Assembly: GCA_030550695.1 (NCBI GenBank)
Contig: JAUQOX010000034.1
Location: 1 to 17,203, forward strand
DNA: 17,203 bases
Origin: Gemmatimonadota bacterium
GTDB taxonomy: Bacteria > Gemmatimonadota > Gemmatimonadetes > Longimicrobiales > Gaopeijiaceae
Reading direction: 5' to 3'
The notes under the pieces are model-generated. The model worked only from the letters and a program-made list of their open reading frames with translations. It was not told where the DNA came from and did not search any database. Shown piece after piece: positions 14,137 to 17,203 of the stretch (position 1 is its first letter; the number at the start of each line of letters is the position of its first letter). The translations under genes and the position numbers were made by a program.

Positions 14137-14691
14137 ATGATCTCGTTCGCCATCGCAACCCTCGTCAGCCTGTTCTCGGGCCAGCCGACCTCCCCCGCGG
14201 TCCTGCAGCAGGCCACCTGCGACAGAGAGTGCGCCGCCGTGCTGGAGGCCACCCTCGCCTGGTTGAAGGAAGAAATCGAGAGGTACAACCGGAGCACGAG
14301 GGACCCCGCGCTCTTCCTCTTCGTAGATCCCCTGTCGCCTTCCGAAGGGAAGTTGGCCGGAGCGGCGGGGGAGAAAGCCCTCCGCGCAGCAGCGGAACGG
14401 TCGGGTCTTCCCGTTGCGGGACGAAAAGAATACCTGGGCAAGGTGGTCTGTCGGGAGAGCCCGGACGTCGAGGCCTGCCGGCCTTTTGCGGGTATGAGCT
14501 ATCTGGAGGTCAAATCCCTAGAGAAGATCTCCTCCGGGGCCTTCCGGGTCACAGCAGGGTTCTCGGTGATCAGGAGTTCTGCGGAGCTTCCAGGGCCCGG
14601 TCTCGCTGTGCTCCGGGGGGCTGTCCTGCGGCTCGAGAAACGTCAGGGGAAGTGGACGGTGGTGGCCAAGGAGCTCACCATCGTGAGCTAG
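14137..14691 (+). CDS. Exported protein of unknown function with four cysteines
   Basis: The 184-residue product is not recognised. It begins with a hydrophobic signal-like stretch (MISFAIATLVSLFSG) and a likely cleavage region around SPA (19-21). The mature part has C28 and C32 in a CDREC pair and C105 and C114, compatible with two disulfides after export. A helix (33-52, AAVLEATLAWLKEEIERYNR) follows the first cysteine pair. The C-terminal part (about 120-184) alternates hydrophobic and polar residues like a beta-sheet and ends with VLRLEKRQGKWTVVAKEL, a pattern also seen in NTF2-like or simple beta-sheet domains. The start ATG 14137 has a strong GGAGGGAG site 6 nt upstream. It lies 41 nt after the HEAAH gene. 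Whether the two act together (for example protease and partner or inhibitor) is speculation. Confidence 0.7.
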   Translation: MISFAIATLVSLFSGQPTSPAVLQQATCDRECAAVLEATLAWLKEEIERYNRSTRDPALFLFVDPLSPSEGKLAGAAGEKALRAAAERSGLPVAGRKEYLGKVVCRESPDVEACRPFAGMSYLEVKSLEKISSGAFRVTAGFSVIRSSAELPGPGLAVLRGAVLRLEKRQGKWTVVAKELTIVS

Positions 14692-14698
14692 GGAGGTT

Positions 14699-14727
14699 AA
14701 GGAGCAGTCCTTCGCGCCGCGGGTTTT
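14699..14727 (+). terminator. Weak terminator candidate after the exported-protein gene
   Basis: AAGGA (14699-14703) and TCCTT (14708-14712) pair around a GCAG tetraloop 7 nt after the stop codon; further on, CCGCGG is followed by GTTTT (14723-14727). The hairpin is short and the T run is not directly next to it, so this is only a candidate. Confidence 0.3.
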
Positions 14728-14820
14728 AGGGGCCGGCAGCGTTATGGGCCGGGGGAGTCTTCAGAGCCACCTAACGAGTTCCCCCCTGGCAACCTTTCTT
14801 CGGCCCAGCCCAAACCAGCG

Positions 14821-14860
14821 AATGCCTAAGCATTGTCCCCTGGCCGCTCAGCGGTAGGGG
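14821..14860. repeat. Two adjacent hairpins in the gap before the receptor gene
   Basis: AATGC (14821-14825) and GCATT (14830-14834) form a stem with loop CTAA. Immediately after, CCCCT (14837-14841) plus CCGCT (14844-14848) pair with AGCGG (14850-14854) plus AGGGG (14856-14860), a nearly continuous 10-bp inverted repeat with a small GG/T mismatch and a one-base centre. The tight centre suits a protein-binding palindrome or cruciform better than an RNA loop unless inner pairs open. Confidence 0.5.
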
Positions 14861-15089
14861 GTGGAAACCCAGCCGAGGTCGAGGTAGCAATCGCCCCGAC
14901 CTTGCCTGGTGTGTAGGGCTGGCCGTCCCAGACCCCCCCCACCAACAAGCCGGGATTGGCCCCTGCTCCTCCCCAAGCCACCCCCCGGCAGCGGAAGAGT
15001 CCAATCTCCCACAGGGCGAGCCTCTTCACCCCGTGCCAAAACCCTAGAAGTACCCGCTTAGGCAAAGGAGGCGGGGAACGGAATAGTAT

Positions 15090-15128
15090 GGCACCAGACG
15101 CATAGGTGCTACAGAGTGTAGCTGTGCC
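15090..15128. promoter_or_regulatory. Nested inverted repeats upstream of the TonB-dependent receptor
   Basis: GCTACA (15108-15113) and TGTAGC (15117-15122) pair around GAG. GGCAC (15090-15094) can pair with GTGCC (15124-15128) to enclose it, while GCACC (15091-15095) can instead pair with GGTGC (15105-15109). These mutually exclusive stems directly follow a possible -10 box (TAGTAT, 15084-15089), about 190 nt before the receptor start. It may be an operator or a structured leader; no known family is matched. Confidence 0.4.
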
Positions 15129-15313
15129 CCCCTGAGGTTCCATCCCCTTTCCTTATGCCCTGCGTCATCCCAGCGGGCCCTGCTACCGGCCGGCACGCGG
15201 CGAGGGACGGGCTAGGGGCGCGGGGGCGGTCGGTTGCTCCCGTCCCCGCAGGATTCACCTGGAAGGGCAGGGGGAAAGAACCCTTATTCAAAATCCACCG
15301 AGGAGCTTGCGGT

Positions 15314-17203
15314 ATGCTAGGAGGAATCCCGAGGGCCCTGTGGAAAGCCCTGCCCACCCTGGTCTTTCTGACCCCTGTCTCTGTTACAGCCCAGGACCGC
15401 GTCATTTCGGGCACGGTAACCGCAGCGCTCGACGGTCGTCCCCTCCCTGCCGTCTCCGTCCTCGTGGTGGAAACCCGGCAAGGAGCAATCACCGATCGGC
15501 AAGGGAACTTCCGCGTTGCGGGGGTCCCCTCAGGACCCGTCACGCTTCGGTTTAGCGTCATCGGCTACCGCACTCGTGAGGTACGTCTCGAACCCGGTCA
15601 GACCTCCGTCGGCGTCAGCCTCGACGAAGACGTGCTGAACCTGGACGCCATTGTGGTCACCGGGCAAGCCACGACCTTGGAGCGCCGGAGTGCCACAACC
15701 TCCATCGCCTATGTTGCCGGTGAAGACCTCAACCGCGTACCGGCTCCGACGGTTCTCAATGCCCTCACCGGGAAGATCACGGGGGTGAACCTTCAGACCA
15801 ACTCCGGGGCGCCGGGGGGTGGGATTCAAATTCAGGTCCGTGGAAACTCCACTATCCTGGGAGCCTTCGATCCCTTGGTCGTGGTGGACGGCGTGATCTA
15901 CTCGAATGCTAGCATCCCGGGCCCCCGAGGCTTTGTCAATGCCGCGGCATCGCCCACGCTGGAGGCCGACCCAGTGAATCGGATTGCCGATCTGAATCCG
16001 GCGGATATTGCCAGCATTGAAGTCCTCAAGGGGGCAGCAGCCTCGTCCATTTACGGGTCCAAGGCCTCCAACGGGGTCATTGTCATCACCACCGTCCGGG
16101 GACAGGCCGGTACTCCGCGGGTCAACCTCACCCAGAGGATAGGTTTGAGTACGCCCCTACGGTCCCTTCCCGAGCGGTGCTGGACGGAGCAGGAGGCGGT
16201 GGCCCGCTACGGCGAGGTCGCCCGCCCCTTTTTCCAAGGGCTGCCCGCACCCCCTTGTTTCGACCATTATGCCCAAGTGTTCCACAACCGCAAGCCGTCC
16301 TACGAAACCCTCGCAGACCTCCGGGGCGGAACGGAGTCCACCCGATATTTCGTTTCGGGCGGCTGGAAACACGAGGAGGGGATTGAGCCAGCTACTTTTG
16401 CAGATCTCCAGACCCTCAGAGCCAATATCGATCAGATCCTGAGTCCCACCACAGAGCTGAAGATCTCCACGGGCTTCAGCCGATCGGCCAACAATCGTGG
16501 CTGGAACAACAACTGTAACAACTATGGCTGTCACGGCTACGCCATAGCCTACATCCCCAGCTTCGTGGACCTGACCAAGCGCAACGCCGACGGCAGCTTT
16601 CCCACTCCCACCGTAGGTCCCCAGTCGAATCCCCTCCAGCTCATAGAGTTGGCGGAAAACCTGGAGGAAACTCTGCGATTCACCGGGGGCATCACCTTCC
16701 GCTGGGACCTCTTCGACCGATCTCGGCAAAGCCTGCGCCTGGTGGCGGGTGGAGGGCTAGACGCCTTCGACCAGAACAACAGGGTGTGGTCCCCGAACGA
16801 CCTGTTCTTCGAAAGAGTCCAGGCTCTTCCTGGCGAATCGCTGAGGAACACCGCGAGGAGCCTCTTCTATAACTGGAACCTGAACGCCATCCACAGCTTC
16901 ACGGGATCTTTCTTCACCGCGAACACGTCTGTCGGTCTCCAGTATGAGGACCGCAAGATTCATACGTACCTCATCCGCACCCAGAATCTACTGCCGGGCC
17001 AGCGGAACGTGAATCAAGGCACCAACGTTTCCACTACCGAAAACCTCGAGCAGGAAAGGACTGTTGCCGTCTACGTACAAGAAGCACTGGGCCTGCTGTC
17101 CGATCGTCTTCTTTTGCTGGGCGGGTTGCGGGCCGAGCGGAGCAGCGTCAACGGCGACACCCGGAAATACTACATATTCCCCAAGATCTCCGCTTCGTAC
17201 CGC
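15314..17203 (+). CDS. SusC/RagA-type TonB-dependent outer membrane receptor (3' end outside window)
   Basis: This class forms a 22-stranded outer-membrane barrel that imports peptides, glycans or other large nutrients using TonB energy, usually with a SusD-like lid lipoprotein. The visible 630 residues show a signal peptide cut after SVTA (26), a carboxypeptidase-regulatory-like beta-sandwich (about 27-110, ISGTVTAALDGRPLPAVSV and TDRQGNFRV), a linker with a TonB-box-like DAIVVTG (111-117), and the plug domain (about 122-262) containing LTGKITGVNL, IQVRGNST, DPLVVVDGV and IEVLKGAAASSIYGSKASNG. The barrel begins after that and continues beyond the window. Start ATG 15314 is preceded by GAGGAG at 15300-15305. 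Neighbours give no hint of its substrate, and any susD gene would be downstream, outside the window. An Asn-rich stretch with CNNYGC lies near 16,500. Confidence 0.94.
   Translation, partial: MLGGIPRALWKALPTLVFLTPVSVTAQDRVISGTVTAALDGRPLPAVSVLVVETRQGAITDRQGNFRVAGVPSGPVTLRFSVIGYRTREVRLEPGQTSVGVSLDEDVLNLDAIVVTGQATTLERRSATTSIAYVAGEDLNRVPAPTVLNALTGKITGVNLQTNSGAPGGGIQIQVRGNSTILGAFDPLVVVDGVIYSNASIPGPRGFVNAAASPTLEADPVNRIADLNPADIASIEVLKGAAASSIYGSKASNGVIVITTVRGQAGTPRVNLTQRIGLSTPLRSLPERCWTEQEAVARYGEVARPFFQGLPAPPCFDHYAQVFHNRKPSYETLADLRGGTESTRYFVSGGWKHEEGIEPATFADLQTLRANIDQILSPTTELKISTGFSRSANNRGWNNNCNNYGCHGYAIAYIPSFVDLTKRNADGSFPTPTVGPQSNPLQLIELAENLEETLRFTGGITFRWDLFDRSRQSLRLVAGGGLDAFDQNNRVWSPNDLFFERVQALPGESLRNTARSLFYNWNLNAIHSFTGSFFTANTSVGLQYEDRKIHTYLIRTQNLLPGQRNVNQGTNVSTTENLEQERTVAVYVQEALGLLSDRLLLLGGLRAERSSVNGDTRKYYIFPKISASYR

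Larger units (their letters stand above)
14692..15313. other. 622-bp gap without a convincing gene
   Basis: Open frames here are short, lack ribosome sites and show no recognisable domain. The gap contains several inverted repeats listed separately. I see no tRNA, no known riboswitch consensus, and no transposon end. A TAGTAT sequence at 15084-15089 could be a -10 box for the receptor gene, but no matching -35 lies at the right distance (TTAGGC is 20 bp away). The receptor's ribosome site GAGGAG is at 15300-15305. Confidence 0.6.

Noticed and set aside
14735..14790. Integron attC-like ends (GCGTTATGG and ACCTAAC)
   Set aside because: The order and spacing are wrong: no GTTRRRY follows the ACCTAAC, and no RYYYAAC precedes the GTTATGG within the usual distance, so the small genes are not shown to be cassettes.
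14771..15143. Minus-strand open frames of 63-105 codons in the gap
   Set aside because: No ribosome site, low-complexity Gly/Pro/Arg composition and no recognisable domain; I could not link them to a decayed transposase.

Overview
The window is a GC-rich bacterial chromosomal segment (roughly two-thirds G+C by eye) in which nearly every base is coding. A SusC/RagA-type TonB-dependent receptor, an S46 dipeptidyl peptidase, lipoprotein-type exported enzymes and very high GC together suggest a diderm of the Gemmatimonadota or a related FCB-type lineage. This placement is inference; no rRNA or other marker gene is present.

Left part (1-6.6 kb). The end of homoserine kinase (thrB) runs into threonine synthase (thrC), the last two steps of threonine synthesis. 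Convergent to them is a feoA-feoB ferrous-iron uptake operon, with a TATAAT box and a Fur-like inverted repeat in its leader. Divergent from feoAB is a two-gene unit: a single-pass membrane protein with a pilin-like soluble part, then a type IV pilin/pseudopilin-like protein overlapping it by ATGA. A D-cysteine desulfhydrase (dcyD) follows.

Middle part (6.6-13.4 kb). A PCu(A)C-type copper chaperone on the minus strand diverges from a plus-strand operon of three genes: a secreted S46 dipeptidyl peptidase, a free-standing tRNA-binding (EMAP/MetRS C-terminal type) protein starting inside the peptidase stop codon, and a DRG-like TGS-domain GTPase with altered G3 and G4 motifs. The GTPase gene ends 4 bp from the stop of a large penicillin-acylase-family lipoprotein gene on the opposite strand.

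Right part (13.4-17.2 kb). Two small, poorly recognised genes, one with an HEAAH zinc-protease motif and lower GC and one exported with four cysteines, are followed by about 620 bp without a convincing gene but with several inverted repeats. The window ends inside a SusC-like TonB-dependent receptor.

Most of the window is housekeeping metabolism, metal uptake and peptide/amide scavenging. The least explained parts are the peptidase/tRNA-binding/GTPase operon, the non-canonical GTPase, the HEAAH gene pair, the pilin-like pair, and the hairpins found at all three convergent gene junctions. I saw no CRISPR array, tRNA, rRNA, insertion sequence or phage gene.
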